The position numbers and the translations under genes are program-made. Shown one piece after another: positions 55,108 to 63,874 of a DNA stretch of 64,000 nt (within the stretch, counting starts at the first letter, position 1; each line of letters opens with the position of its first letter). The notes below the pieces were generated by a model. It saw only the letters and a program-made list of their open reading frames with translations. It searched no databases and had not been told where the DNA came from. The DNA is taken from NCBI GenBank assembly GCA_039818165.1, contig JBCBUL010000011.1, positions 11,495 to 75,494 on the forward strand. The letters are read 5' to 3'. The DNA comes from UBA5336 sp039818165 (GTDB taxonomy: Bacteria; Pseudomonadota; Alphaproteobacteria; Caulobacterales; Hyphomonadaceae).

Positions 55108-56328
55108 CTACTGCATTGTGACGATCATGCCGTTCGCCACGCCCCGCCGTGCGAGATCATTCCGGAGCACTTCAGCCTGGTGGCGGTTCGCATAGGGCCC
55201 CACCATCACGCGGAAATAGTCAGCACCGTTCAGGCGCACAGGAACAACTTCAACGAAGAGGGAAGCATCCAGCGAGACGCGCAGACGTTGGGCGTTCGCA
55301 ATGTTGGAGAAAGAGCCAACTTGCACGAAGAATCCGGCATTCGCTGGCGGAAACTGCCGGTCTTGCTGCAACGCTGGCGCCGGAGACGATACTTGAACTG
55401 GTCCAGGCGCAGCCGCGTAGCTCGGCATGTCCGGCATGTCGTACTGGACCACTTTCTGGTCCGACACGGTCTGCATCCCGGGCTGGCCCGCAACCGGCGC
55501 TGGGCCGAGATACCGAACTTCCACATCGGTTGCGCGCAACCCTTCAAATCCCAGGAGTTCGCCAGCACGGCGAGACAGGTCCAACACGCGGTTGTCTTCA
55601 AACGGTCCACGGTCATTCACGCGAACCACGATCTCGCGCCCATTGCTCGGGTTGGTAACCTGAATCAGGCTGGGAAGCGGCAATGTCGGGTGGGCTGCAG
55701 ACAGCTTGTCTGGGTCGAACACTTCGCCGTTTGCCGTTTCCAGGCCCGCAAAGCTGCCATCATAGATACCGGCGAGCCCGCTTTCATCGAATGCGACGAC
55801 GGCGGCAGGCTGGACGACATTTCCCGGGCGCGAGAATGCCGACGGTGACGGCGAGGCGGATGTGCTGCGATGGGGCGGAAGGGCGGCTTGCGCCGCGATA
55901 CGCTCTGCGGTGGCGCGGGCGTCAAATCCACCCGGTGAGATTGCTGGGTCCAGCGCAACGGGTTCGCGGGCTGCCATGGGTGCTTCGACTGAAGCGAACT
56001 GACGCGCCGATTGCTCTGATATAGCCGATGTTGAGGAGGAGAACGCGATTGGCGCCTCTTCGGCGCTGGAGCGCACACCGGCTTCCGAATAGAAGCGATC
56101 TGGCTGATCCGGGTAACGGAACTCAATTCGAGGACGCGCAGGTGCGGTCTGGGAGGCTTGCGCAGCAACTGCGGCGCCCTGCCCTGCCCGGCTCGCAGTC
56201 TGCGGTGCGTCTGGGGTCTTGTAGACGATGGGCGCGCCGGATTGTGCAACAGCTATACTTGGAACCAACGTGATCGAAATTGCCGTTGCGGCGAACAAAC
56301 TCACGGGAAGCGCGCGGCGCTGTTTCAT
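55108..56328 (-). CDS. rlpA: RlpA-like septal lytic transglycosylase with SPOR domain
   Basis: 406 residues from ATG 56328, preceded by GAGGG at good spacing (an ATG at 56343 is an alternative). A Sec signal peptide (LFAATAISITLVPSIAVAQ) lacks a lipobox, unlike classical RlpA lipoproteins. A long Pro/Ala/Ser-rich linker precedes the double-psi barrel (ETANGEVFDPDKLSAAHPTL, IVVRVNDRGPFEDNRVLDLS) at about 190-285 and a C-terminal SPOR domain (FFVQVGSFSNIANAQRLR) that binds denuded septal glycan. Confidence 0.9.
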   Translation of the reverse strand: MKQRRALPVSLFAATAISITLVPSIAVAQSGAPIVYKTPDAPQTASRAGQGAAVAAQASQTAPARPRIEFRYPDQPDRFYSEAGVRSSAEEAPIAFSSSTSAISEQSARQFASVEAPMAAREPVALDPAISPGGFDARATAERIAAQAALPPHRSTSASPSPSAFSRPGNVVQPAAVVAFDESGLAGIYDGSFAGLETANGEVFDPDKLSAAHPTLPLPSLIQVTNPSNGREIVVRVNDRGPFEDNRVLDLSRRAGELLGFEGLRATDVEVRYLGPAPVAGQPGMQTVSDQKVVQYDMPDMPSYAAAPGPVQVSSPAPALQQDRQFPPANAGFFVQVGSFSNIANAQRLRVSLDASLFVEVVPVRLNGADYFRVMVGPYANRHQAEVLRNDLARRGVANGMIVTMQ

Positions 56329-56569
56329 CGTCTTAACCCTCATTCTGCGGTTTGGAACAGCGTTTTGCAGTTCCGTTTCGACGCCTTCTTGGCGCCGTAT
56401 GGAGAGGTGTTTACCAAAGTTTGGCTTCCCTTCGGTTTAGCCGGTGGAGCCGTTTTCTGCAGCACCATCAAGTGACCGTTAACGTATTCGGCTGGCAAAA
56501 TTGGGCAGCAACATGGCATCGCGGGTTGCGTCCGCAGCAGGTAGCTGGTTAAAGCCCCGCTTGCCCTCA
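56329..56569. other. Divergent intergenic region rlpA / tRNA-Ser
   Basis: 241 bp between rlpA (minus) and tRNA-Ser (plus). It must carry both promoters, but I found no clear -35/-10 pair. A short dyad CCAAAGTTTGG is at about 56416-56428. Several open frames cross it on both strands; none has a good start or family mark. Confidence 0.5.
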
Positions 56570-56659
<90 letters not shown>

Positions 56660-56704
56660 CCCCTTGTCCCGACTTTGCTCGCTCGCTACCGATCTGCTCA
56701 GCAA

Positions 56705-56730
56705 CAGGGATTACCCCAGCCCTGCCTTTT
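56705..56730 (+). terminator. Possible weak terminator after tRNA-Ser
   Basis: CAGGG/CCCTG, a 5-bp stem with a 10-nt loop (56705-56724), then CCTTTT. Too short a stem for a confident call, but it lies 46 bp after the tRNA where a terminator is expected. Confidence 0.3.
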
Positions 56731-56762
56731 CGCCCGTGAGATGAGACCGTTTGACGCCCGGC

Positions 56763-56812
56763 CCTTGCTGACGCTTCTTGCAAGCAATCGCTGAATCCGG
56801 AATGCAGCAAGG
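56763..56812 (+). repeat. 8-bp perfect inverted repeat before the glycosyltransferase start
   Basis: CCTTGCTG (56763-56770) and CAGCAAGG (56805-56812) can pair around a 34-nt loop that itself contains the palindromes CTTGCAAG and TCCGGA. It ends one base before the TTG start of the next gene, so it could be a 5' leader structure, but an 8-bp repeat at this spacing can easily occur by chance. Confidence 0.35.
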
Positions 56813-58471
56813 TTGGAGGGTGGACTGCACCAGATCGTTGCAAACCACGACAACGGCGCGGCACGTTTTTCTGTGTCGCGCAACGATTGGCTATTGGTGG
56901 GCATAATCACAGCCGCAGCCTTCGTCCTCAGGCTCTATGGCATCGACGACGCATCCCTTTGGACCGATGAAGGCTACAGCATCTGGTTCGGACGCCAGCC
57001 ACTCACAGCGCTCTGGGGTGAGATCGCTCGCAACGAGTACAATCCAATATTGTACTACATGATCCTGCATGTCTGGATGGATGTGTTTGGGGACAGCGCC
57101 ACCAGTGTGCGCGCCCTTTCAGCCGTCCTAAACTGCCTTACGATACCTTTTATCTATTTGGCGACGCGCTGGGCGCTGCGCACGCCGCAAGCCTCGCTGG
57201 TAGCCACCCTCGCCTGCGTTCTGTTTGCGTTGGCCTTTTCCGAGCTGCAATACGCCCAGGAAGCGCGCACCTATACGCTGTGTGTCCTTGCCATTGCGAT
57301 CGCCGTGACAGCCACGGTTCGGATATCTGCGGAGCTCTTGGACCCCGTTGCGAGCGAGCCTGCTCCCCTGCCCTACTGGCCATTTGTTGCCTTAGCCTTT
57401 GGCTGCGCTCTTGCCGTGTGGGCGCATTACACAAGCCTGATCTTCCTGGCCGTGCTGGGGGCCTACCATCTGGGATTGGTTTGGATCACTCGGCAGCGCC
57501 AGGCCAACCTGTTTCAACTTTACGGACTTGCGGCCGCGTTGTTCCTGGTATTGGCCGGCCGCGCCCTTTGGTTGATGTTCGCCTACGCGCTGCCGGCATC
57601 GGATAACTTCTGGATCGGCGTGCCGACCTTTACAGACGTTATCGATGCCACTTCGATCATTTTCGGCGGTGCCCTGGCCGTTGACTCCTGGGGCTTGGAA
57701 GTTCTCTCACGCGCGCTTCTTTTCGGCCCATGGCCCGTTCTCGGGGCTTATGTGCTGTGGAAACGTGGTCACACGATTGAACGCGCGTCCCTGATCCTTC
57801 TGCTTTCGACCAGTCTCATTGCCTTCATCGCCTATCTGGCGGTCACCTATATGGGTAAACCGGTATTCCTCCAGAGGATCGTTCTGCCGGCCCAGATCGG
57901 ATGGGTCATTTTGTGTGCCGCGTCCTTGCTGGCTTTCAAAGCGGTCCACTTTCGTCAGGCCGCTGCAGGACTACTCGTCGCGGCCTTCTGCTTCAGTTCG
58001 CTTAGTTATCTGACCGGCAACAGCGACGCTTCGAACAAAGAGCCGTGGAAGGCGATCGCACAGGATATCTCCAATTCAGCCGACGAAGGCGAAACAGTCT
58101 TCGTAACGGCAACAGGCGAAGTTCTCATGGACCATTACCTGGACCTGATGGGACGCAACGACCTTGAACTTGTCTCAATCAATGGTTCCTACCGCACACC
58201 CGATGCGCGACCCGCCTTTGATGCCTCTGCCATTCGCTACACAACGCCCATTGATGCGCAGATCGCACGACAGTTTGAAGTGTCACTCATCGAACGCCCC
58301 TCAGCTTGGGTCGTTCTGCGCAACCCGAATAGCCCGAATTGGGCAGAGCTCCATCCCATTCTGGAAAGTGCCAAGGCCGACCAGATTGACTATCAACCCG
58401 GTCCCCTCGCCCTCTACAGAGTTCACCCCAATGCGGGATCAGGCACGCCCTTTGCGAGGGATTCCGAATGA
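56813..58471 (+). CDS. GT-C family membrane glycosyltransferase (GT39/ArnT-like)
   Basis: 552 residues from a TTG at 56813; a GTG near 56870 is an alternative, and the site lacks a good Shine-Dalgarno, so the N-terminus is uncertain. About eleven membrane helices; after the first one, SLWTDEGYSIWF carries the Asp-Glu of GT-C catalytic loops and YNPILYYMILHVWM the next conserved loop. A soluble periplasmic domain fills the last 150 residues. Such proteins transfer a sugar from a polyprenyl phosphate to lipid A or protein; the acceptor is unknown. ATGA overlap with the following dehydrogenase. Confidence 0.78.
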   Translation: MEGGLHQIVANHDNGAARFSVSRNDWLLVGIITAAAFVLRLYGIDDASLWTDEGYSIWFGRQPLTALWGEIARNEYNPILYYMILHVWMDVFGDSATSVRALSAVLNCLTIPFIYLATRWALRTPQASLVATLACVLFALAFSELQYAQEARTYTLCVLAIAIAVTATVRISAELLDPVASEPAPLPYWPFVALAFGCALAVWAHYTSLIFLAVLGAYHLGLVWITRQRQANLFQLYGLAAALFLVLAGRALWLMFAYALPASDNFWIGVPTFTDVIDATSIIFGGALAVDSWGLEVLSRALLFGPWPVLGAYVLWKRGHTIERASLILLLSTSLIAFIAYLAVTYMGKPVFLQRIVLPAQIGWVILCAASLLAFKAVHFRQAAAGLLVAAFCFSSLSYLTGNSDASNKEPWKAIAQDISNSADEGETVFVTATGEVLMDHYLDLMGRNDLELVSINGSYRTPDARPAFDASAIRYTTPIDAQIARQFEVSLIERPSAWVVLRNPNSPNWAELHPILESAKADQIDYQPGPLALYRVHPNAGSGTPFARDSE

Positions 58472-60234
58472 GCAAACAGTCTTCTCAATCCAGCGTCTTC
58501 AGCAATCTGATTCACTTCTGGATTAACCTGCCGGTTGCACTGAGACGTTTGACGTCATGGGGCATCTTCGCCGGACTTGCCGGTTTGGTTTTTCTGATCG
58601 GGTTTCAAGTGGCCTATCGACAAGTGGGCCCGTTCGACTTCCTTGTGAAAGTCGACCAGAAACTGACGGCGCCGTTTGCGTCGGCCGCCGTCGAGTCTCT
58701 GTCGAGCCAGGAGTATCCCTCTACCCTGCTGACCCTGGTTTCGGACGTTGGCGCAGTGGATACGGGGCTCGGTGCGCGCGGTCGGACCCGGCTCTATGAG
58801 CATGGCGGAGGGCTTACATCCTTTGGGGGTGAGGTGCTCTTGCTGCCATACACGGGCGAAATCTTTGCGGCGACGTCAGGCAGCGACGTCCGGAAAACGT
58901 CTATCAAGGCGCCAGACAATGGCCGCAGCGCGTATCTGGCTTTGGCCGACGAGCCGGACAGTGGCTTCAATTTTCATCGCGGTTACCTTCGATACAATGA
59001 TTTGCTCGCAATAGATGCAGGACCGCACAAGGGGCTTCTCGCGTCCTATAGCGAGTTCCACAGCGGTGAACGGTGCACCACAAACACGGTCGCTTTTCTC
59101 CCAATAGGGGCTGAGATCACGCGCATAGAAGAGGTTCAGGCCGAGCCGGAGCAATGGCAGATCGTTCACCGGACCACCCCATGCCTGCCACTGAAGGACA
59201 AACATCTGGCTGTCGAAGGCCAAATGGCCAGCGGAAGACTGGCGTTTCAGGCGCCTGCAACCGTCTTTCTGACGAGTGGAGACTACCATCTCGATGGCAT
59301 GAGAGCCGAAGGCGCTCCCATTTCGCAAGTCCCCTCTGCCCAGTACGGGAAAGTGCTCGAGATCGATCTTTCCACAGGAGCAGCTGAGATCGTCTCCATG
59401 GGGCACCGCAACATGCAGGGCATCGCCTTTGGGCCAGATGGTGCGCTGTACGTGTCCGAGCACGGCCCGCGCGGCGGGGACGAGTTGAACCGAATTGAGC
59501 CGGGCCTGAACTTTGGCTGGCCTCTGGTGTCCCTCGGGACTGCCTATTCAGGCACGCCGCTGCCCACAGCGGACGACATAGGGGCTCATGCGGGATTTGA
59601 ACTGCCGGTGATGTCGTGGGTTCCGTCCATTGCGCCAGCGGGCATGGCACGACTGGAGGGCTTTCACCCGAACTGGGACGGCGATTTGCTGGTTGGCAGC
59701 TTGAATGACAGAGCTTTGCACAGAATTCGCCTCGAAGCGGGCCGCGTACTCTATACCGAGCGCATTCCCATGGGGACGCGGATCCGCGTTGTGCACCAGC
59801 ACAGCACTGGCGAGATTGTGCTTTGGACGGATAACCAGGAGCTGATTTTTCTGTCGGCAAAAGACCTGGCCTCTGCCGCAGCTCAACTGCCTGACTTCAT
59901 CGCGGGTCTGGATGCACCGGGCCGCGTCAAATCCAGCTTCGAAACTGAAATCGGGCGCTGCATGGAGTGCCACTCTCTCAATGCAGGCGACCATGTGCGC
60001 GCGCCAAGCCTTGCAAGCATTTATGGCAACCCCATCGGCGAAACGCCCTACGAGGGATACTCCGATGCGCTCAGGGCAAAGTCCGGTCGCTGGACCGGCG
60101 AGGCTCTGGCGGCCTTTTTACAGGACCCACAAGCTTTTGCGCCGGGCTCTTACATGCCAGCGATCGGCAATGATGACCCTGAAGTTATCGATGCCATGGT
60201 TCAGTATCTTGAGCACCTCGACAATCAGTTCTGA
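58468..60234 (+). CDS. Membrane-anchored PQQ-type sugar dehydrogenase fused to cytochrome c
   Basis: 588 residues. A single N-terminal anchor (about 31-50) holds a periplasmic beta-propeller; NMQGIAFGPDGALYVSEHGP and RGGDELNRIEPGLNFGWP are typical of the soluble glucose/sorbosone dehydrogenase family. A C-terminal monohaem cytochrome domain has C498-M-E-C501-H502 and a distal SYMPAI methionine. The fusion suggests direct electron transfer from sugar oxidation to the respiratory chain. PQQ binding is inferred from the fold. Coupled to the glycosyltransferase gene by ATGA. Confidence 0.8.
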   Translation: MSKQSSQSSVFSNLIHFWINLPVALRRLTSWGIFAGLAGLVFLIGFQVAYRQVGPFDFLVKVDQKLTAPFASAAVESLSSQEYPSTLLTLVSDVGAVDTGLGARGRTRLYEHGGGLTSFGGEVLLLPYTGEIFAATSGSDVRKTSIKAPDNGRSAYLALADEPDSGFNFHRGYLRYNDLLAIDAGPHKGLLASYSEFHSGERCTTNTVAFLPIGAEITRIEEVQAEPEQWQIVHRTTPCLPLKDKHLAVEGQMASGRLAFQAPATVFLTSGDYHLDGMRAEGAPISQVPSAQYGKVLEIDLSTGAAEIVSMGHRNMQGIAFGPDGALYVSEHGPRGGDELNRIEPGLNFGWPLVSLGTAYSGTPLPTADDIGAHAGFELPVMSWVPSIAPAGMARLEGFHPNWDGDLLVGSLNDRALHRIRLEAGRVLYTERIPMGTRIRVVHQHSTGEIVLWTDNQELIFLSAKDLASAAAQLPDFIAGLDAPGRVKSSFETEIGRCMECHSLNAGDHVRAPSLASIYGNPIGETPYEGYSDALRAKSGRWTGEALAAFLQDPQAFAPGSYMPAIGNDDPEVIDAMVQYLEHLDNQF

Positions 60235-60322
60235 TTCCCCATTGGGCGCTTGACCCTACGGCGCGGCTTTGCGGCGCGCGGCGCCCTGTCTACAACGCTT
60301 AAAAGACGATTGGAGGCGCGCT

Positions 60323-61549
60323 GTGCTCGAAGGCATCAAAGTGGTCGAATACGCTACCTATATGGCAGCGCCGGGCTGTGGCGGCATTCTCTCTGATTGG
60401 GGCGCGGAGGTTATCAAGGTCGAACCACCTGGGGGCGACCCCATCCGAAAGTTCTTCAAAACCATCGGAACCGATATCGCCGACAACCCCGTTTTCGACT
60501 TCGACAATCGCGGCAAGAAGTCCATCGTTGTGGATACGTCCAAGCCCGAAGGGCAGGCGATCCTGCGCAAACTCGCCGAAGACGCCGACGTTTTTCTGAC
60601 CAATGTACGCCCAGGCGGCTTACAGCGATCCGGGCTCGACTATGACAGCCTGAAAGACGTCAATCCGAAGCTCGTCTACTGTTCGCTCACCGGATACGGG
60701 CTCTCAGGCCCAGATGCAGACCGCCCCGGCTTTGACGTGGCAAGCTTCTGGTCGAGAACTGGGGTAGCCTCCATCACGATCCCAAAGGGTCAGGCTCCGT
60801 TTCCCTTGCGCACGGCTTTCGGAGACCACACGACATCCATGGCGGCAGCGGCCGGCATCTGTGCGGCGCTCGTGGAGGCGGGACGCACGGGCAAGGGGCG
60901 CCTTGTCGAAGCCTCCCTCATGCGCGCTGGGCTCTATGCACTCGGCTCTGACATGGCGATCCAGCTCTTCTTCGGTCGCATCGGCTCGACGAAGTCGCGG
61001 GAAGAGCAGATCCAGCCGCTGATGAACTTCTTCAAGACCAAGGACGATGCCTGGCTCTGTATCGTATCGCGTCAGGGCGATGTGGACTGGGCGCCGATTT
61101 GCCGGGCCGTGGACCGCGAGGACTTGATTGAAGACGCGCGCTTCACGACGGCAAAAGCCAGGCGGGCAAACAGCGCTGAACTCGTGACCCTGCTGGATGC
61201 TGGTTTTGCCAAATACACCAAGGATGAAATGGCCCGGCGGCTGGACGACAATGTCCTGGCCTGGGCGCCGGTTCAGACCCTCGCCGAAGTGGCTGCAGAC
61301 CCTCAGGCCGAAGCTGCCGGCGCTTTTGTGGACACACCGAGCGCAAAGGGCGACGGATCAACCTTCAAAGCGCCCGCTTCACCGATACGGTTCCCCGGCG
61401 CCGACGATGGCCCCAAAGGCCCCTCCCCCACAATTGGTCAACATTCCCGCGAAGTGCTCGAGCAAATCGGCTATAGCGCTGACGAGATTGAAGCCGCCAT
61501 TACAGCGCAAACCGTGCTGACGTCCCCAAAAATAGGAAGCCCCCGATGA
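60323..61549 (+). CDS. CaiB/BaiF family CoA-transferase
   Basis: 408 residues from a GTG with GGAGG 6 bp upstream; this gives the family N-terminus MLEGIKVVEYATYMAAPGC. Asp138 in RPGFDVASFW is the expected catalytic aspartate (class III CoA-transferase), and the WGAEVIKVEPPGGDP and FDFDNRGKKS segments are diagnostic. It moves CoA between carboxylic acids; substrate unknown. ATGA overlap with the crotonase gene. Confidence 0.9.
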   Translation: MLEGIKVVEYATYMAAPGCGGILSDWGAEVIKVEPPGGDPIRKFFKTIGTDIADNPVFDFDNRGKKSIVVDTSKPEGQAILRKLAEDADVFLTNVRPGGLQRSGLDYDSLKDVNPKLVYCSLTGYGLSGPDADRPGFDVASFWSRTGVASITIPKGQAPFPLRTAFGDHTTSMAAAAGICAALVEAGRTGKGRLVEASLMRAGLYALGSDMAIQLFFGRIGSTKSREEQIQPLMNFFKTKDDAWLCIVSRQGDVDWAPICRAVDREDLIEDARFTTAKARRANSAELVTLLDAGFAKYTKDEMARRLDDNVLAWAPVQTLAEVAADPQAEAAGAFVDTPSAKGDGSTFKAPASPIRFPGADDGPKGPSPTIGQHSREVLEQIGYSADEIEAAITAQTVLTSPKIGSPR

Positions 61550-62346
61550 GTGATGTGATCCTGCTGGAAAAAAACGGACCGATTGCGACGATCACGCTCA
61601 ATCGACCGGAGATCCTGAATCCCCTCGGCCAAGCCGGCGACGGGGAGGCCGTTCGCGCCATTTGCCAGGAAATCGAAGCCGACGCCGCGATCCGCTGTGC
61701 CATCCTAACGGGGGCCGGGCGCGCGTTTTCAGCCGGCGGCGACGTTAAAGCGATGAAAGAGCGTTCCGGCGCTTTTGGCGGCAGTCCCTATGATGTGCGT
61801 GAAGGCTATCGCCGCAACATCCACCTGATCGTGAAATCCCTCTACAATCTGGAAGTGCCCCTAATTGCTGCCGTCAACGGCGCTGCGATTGGCCTGGGCT
61901 GCGATGTGGCCTGCATGGCCGACATTCGCATCGCCTCGGACAAGGCGAAATTCGGCGTGACCTTCCTCAAACTCGGCCTCATTCCTGGTGACGGCGGCGC
62001 GTGGCTCATGCCTCGTATCGTGGGCGCCTCACGCGCGGCGGAATTGTTGTTCACGGGCAAAGTGATTGACGCTGCCACGGCCGCTGAGTGGGGCCTCATC
62101 AGCCGTGCGGTAGACCCGGATTCTCTCATGGAAGAAGCCATGGCCCTGGCAACATCCATTGCTGCCCAGCCTCCACAGTCCCTTCGCTTGGCAAAGACAC
62201 TTTTGCGCCACGGCAATACGGCGAGCTATGAGACGATCATGGAAATGAGCGCCGCATCCCAGGCCCTGATGCACCACACTGAAGACCATATGGAAGGCGT
62301 CGACGCGATCCTCGAAAAGCGCACACCCGACTTCAAAGGCCGCTAA
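61546..62346 (+). CDS. Enoyl-CoA hydratase/isomerase (crotonase) family protein
   Basis: 266 residues. The oxyanion-hole segments GRAFSAGGDVKAM and AVNGAAIGLGCDVA are intact. Where classical hydratases have the Pro-Glu of FxxPExxLG, this protein reads FGVTFLKLGLIPGDGG: the first acid is lost and an Asp sits in the PGDGG turn. It may be an isomerase or hydratase of altered mechanism. Lies between a CoA-transferase and a converging acyl-CoA dehydrogenase, which suggests one acyl-CoA pathway. Confidence 0.85.
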   Translation: MSDVILLEKNGPIATITLNRPEILNPLGQAGDGEAVRAICQEIEADAAIRCAILTGAGRAFSAGGDVKAMKERSGAFGGSPYDVREGYRRNIHLIVKSLYNLEVPLIAAVNGAAIGLGCDVACMADIRIASDKAKFGVTFLKLGLIPGDGGAWLMPRIVGASRAAELLFTGKVIDAATAAEWGLISRAVDPDSLMEEAMALATSIAAQPPQSLRLAKTLLRHGNTASYETIMEMSAASQALMHHTEDHMEGVDAILEKRTPDFKGR

Positions 62347-63515
62347 TAGCTTTTCGGCAGACCGAGCACGCGCTCGGCAATAAAGTTCAGGATCATCTCA
62401 CGGCTCACCGGCGCGATACGTGCCAGCATGGCTTCGCGCATGAACCGCTCGACGTGGTACTCCTTGGCATAGCCCATGCCGCCATGGCTCAGCACGGCCG
62501 TCTCGCACGCGTGGAAACCGGCCTCACACCCAAGATACTTCGCGGCATTGGCCTCGGCACCACACTCCTGGCCCGCATCGAAAAGGCTGGCGGCCTGATA
62601 CGCGAGAAGCTCTGCGGCTTTCAACTCAGCCCATGCCTTGGCGAGCGGGTGGGCAATCCCTTGATTCTGGCCAATGGGCCGGCCGAACACAACGCGCTCA
62701 TTGGCGTACTGGGCAGCCCGCTCCAGCGCCGCGAAACCAAGGCCAATACTCTCAACCGCGAAGAGGACGCGCTCCGGGTTCAGCCCCTGAATCAGATATT
62801 TGAACCCTGCCCCCTCTTCGCCGATCAGATGCTCCTTTGGCACTTCCAGTCCGTCGATAAATAGCGTGTTCGATTCAACGGCCTTCCGGCCCATTTTAGG
62901 GATTGGATTGGCCTCGATCTTGGCGCGGTCAAAGTCTGTGTAGAAGAGCGATAATCCAAGATACGGCTTCGCGCACTGATCCTTCGGGGTCGTTCGGGCG
63001 ATAATCAGGATCTTGTCAGCGCGCTGTGCCCCGGTCGTCCAGATCTTGCGCCCGTTGATTGTGTATCCGGAATTCGTACGCTCAGCCTTTGTCTCGAGGC
63101 TCGAGGTGTCGAGGCCGGAATTGGGCTCGGTGACAGCGAAGCACATTTTCTCTTCGCCAGAGATGATCTTCGGCAGGTTTTCCTGTTTCTGTTCCTCGGT
63201 GCCGAACTTCTCCAGCGGCTTCGGCCCGAAAATGTTGAGGTGGATCGCCGATGCACCGGAATATCCTGCGCCTGACCGCGTCACGGTTTGCATCATCAGA
63301 GCCGCTTCCATGAGACCGAGCCCCGAGCCGCCATACTCCTCCGGAAAAGCAATACCGAGCCAGCCGCCTGCCGCCATCGCATCGCAGAACGCTTCGGGCC
63401 AATTGCCCGTCTCGTCGGTGTTGGACCAATACTCATCGTCGAAATCTGCACAGGTCCGCGCGACTGCATCCTGGATTGCCAACTGATCTTCGCTCATGGC
63501 TTGAATCTGGTGCAT
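62343..63515 (-). CDS. Acyl-CoA dehydrogenase
   Basis: 390 residues, FAD-dependent. Flavin motifs CFAVTEPNSGLDTSS and IWTTGAQRADKILI are present. The C-terminal YEGT-type catalytic glutamate of MCAD/SCAD is replaced (ARIAPVSREMILNF), but Glu248 in GLNPERVLFA lies on the helix where isovaleryl-CoA dehydrogenase and LCAD carry theirs. Start ATG 63515 has AGAGGG upstream. It converges with the crotonase gene, sharing CTAA. Confidence 0.9.
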   Translation of the reverse strand: MHQIQAMSEDQLAIQDAVARTCADFDDEYWSNTDETGNWPEAFCDAMAAGGWLGIAFPEEYGGSGLGLMEAALMMQTVTRSGAGYSGASAIHLNIFGPKPLEKFGTEEQKQENLPKIISGEEKMCFAVTEPNSGLDTSSLETKAERTNSGYTINGRKIWTTGAQRADKILIIARTTPKDQCAKPYLGLSLFYTDFDRAKIEANPIPKMGRKAVESNTLFIDGLEVPKEHLIGEEGAGFKYLIQGLNPERVLFAVESIGLGFAALERAAQYANERVVFGRPIGQNQGIAHPLAKAWAELKAAELLAYQAASLFDAGQECGAEANAAKYLGCEAGFHACETAVLSHGGMGYAKEYHVERFMREAMLARIAPVSREMILNFIAERVLGLPKSY

Positions 63516-63680
63516 CTCGGCTATCCCTCTCCATTGTTCTGCTGATGGCTATGTGCGCCAATTGAAGTGGATATGAAACCCATCGCGCAGGGTATGAGGC
63601 CCATGCGGCACTTCGCCCACGGCCCGGTGCAACCACGCAAGGCGACCGCCGCTCAGGAAACGGAACTTAAATGGACCGCC

Positions 63681-63756
63681 TGGCAGGGGCAGCAGGACTC
63701 GAACCCGCGACCCTCGGTTTTGGAGACCGATGCTCTACCAACTGAGCTATACCCCT
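63681..63756 (-). tRNA. tRNA-Trp (CCA)
   Basis: Seventy-six nt with encoded CCA. Acceptor AGGGGTA/TGCCCCT, D-arm GCTCAGTTGGTAGAGC, anticodon loop CTCCAAA with anticodon CCA (complement at 63721-63723), T-arm GCGGGTTCGAGTCCTGC. The acceptor A-T and GC pairs are all kept. The secE-nusG genes that often follow this tRNA in the class are not downstream here. Confidence 0.97.
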
Positions 63757-63772
63757 TCAGGCGAAGCGCGGT

Positions 63773-63833
63773 TGTGCCGGAAAACTGAATGCGGTGCAAT
63801 AAGCGATATGGCAATCGAAAGGCTTCCGGCGCA
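63773..63833. repeat. 10-bp imperfect inverted repeat beside tRNA-Trp
   Basis: TGTGCCGGAA (63773-63782) can pair with TTCCGGCGCA (63824-63833), nine Watson-Crick pairs and one G-T, around a 41-nt loop. Located between tRNA-Trp and the last gene. It may be chance. Confidence 0.3.
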
Positions 63834-63874
63834 CATTGCTTGGAGATCGGTCAGTTTCAGAAAAGGATCAACCA

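Noticed and set aside
54886..55848. 320-codon open frame on the plus strand opposite rlpA and the carboxypeptidase
   Set aside because: Spans two clear genes and a terminator on the other strand; no family motif or plausible start; high-GC antisense frame.
56785..56815. SRP (4.5S) RNA, because of a CCGGAATGCAGCA-like stretch
   Set aside because: The conserved symmetric and asymmetric loops (AGG..CCGGAAGG..AGCAG) are not matched and no long closing helix is present.
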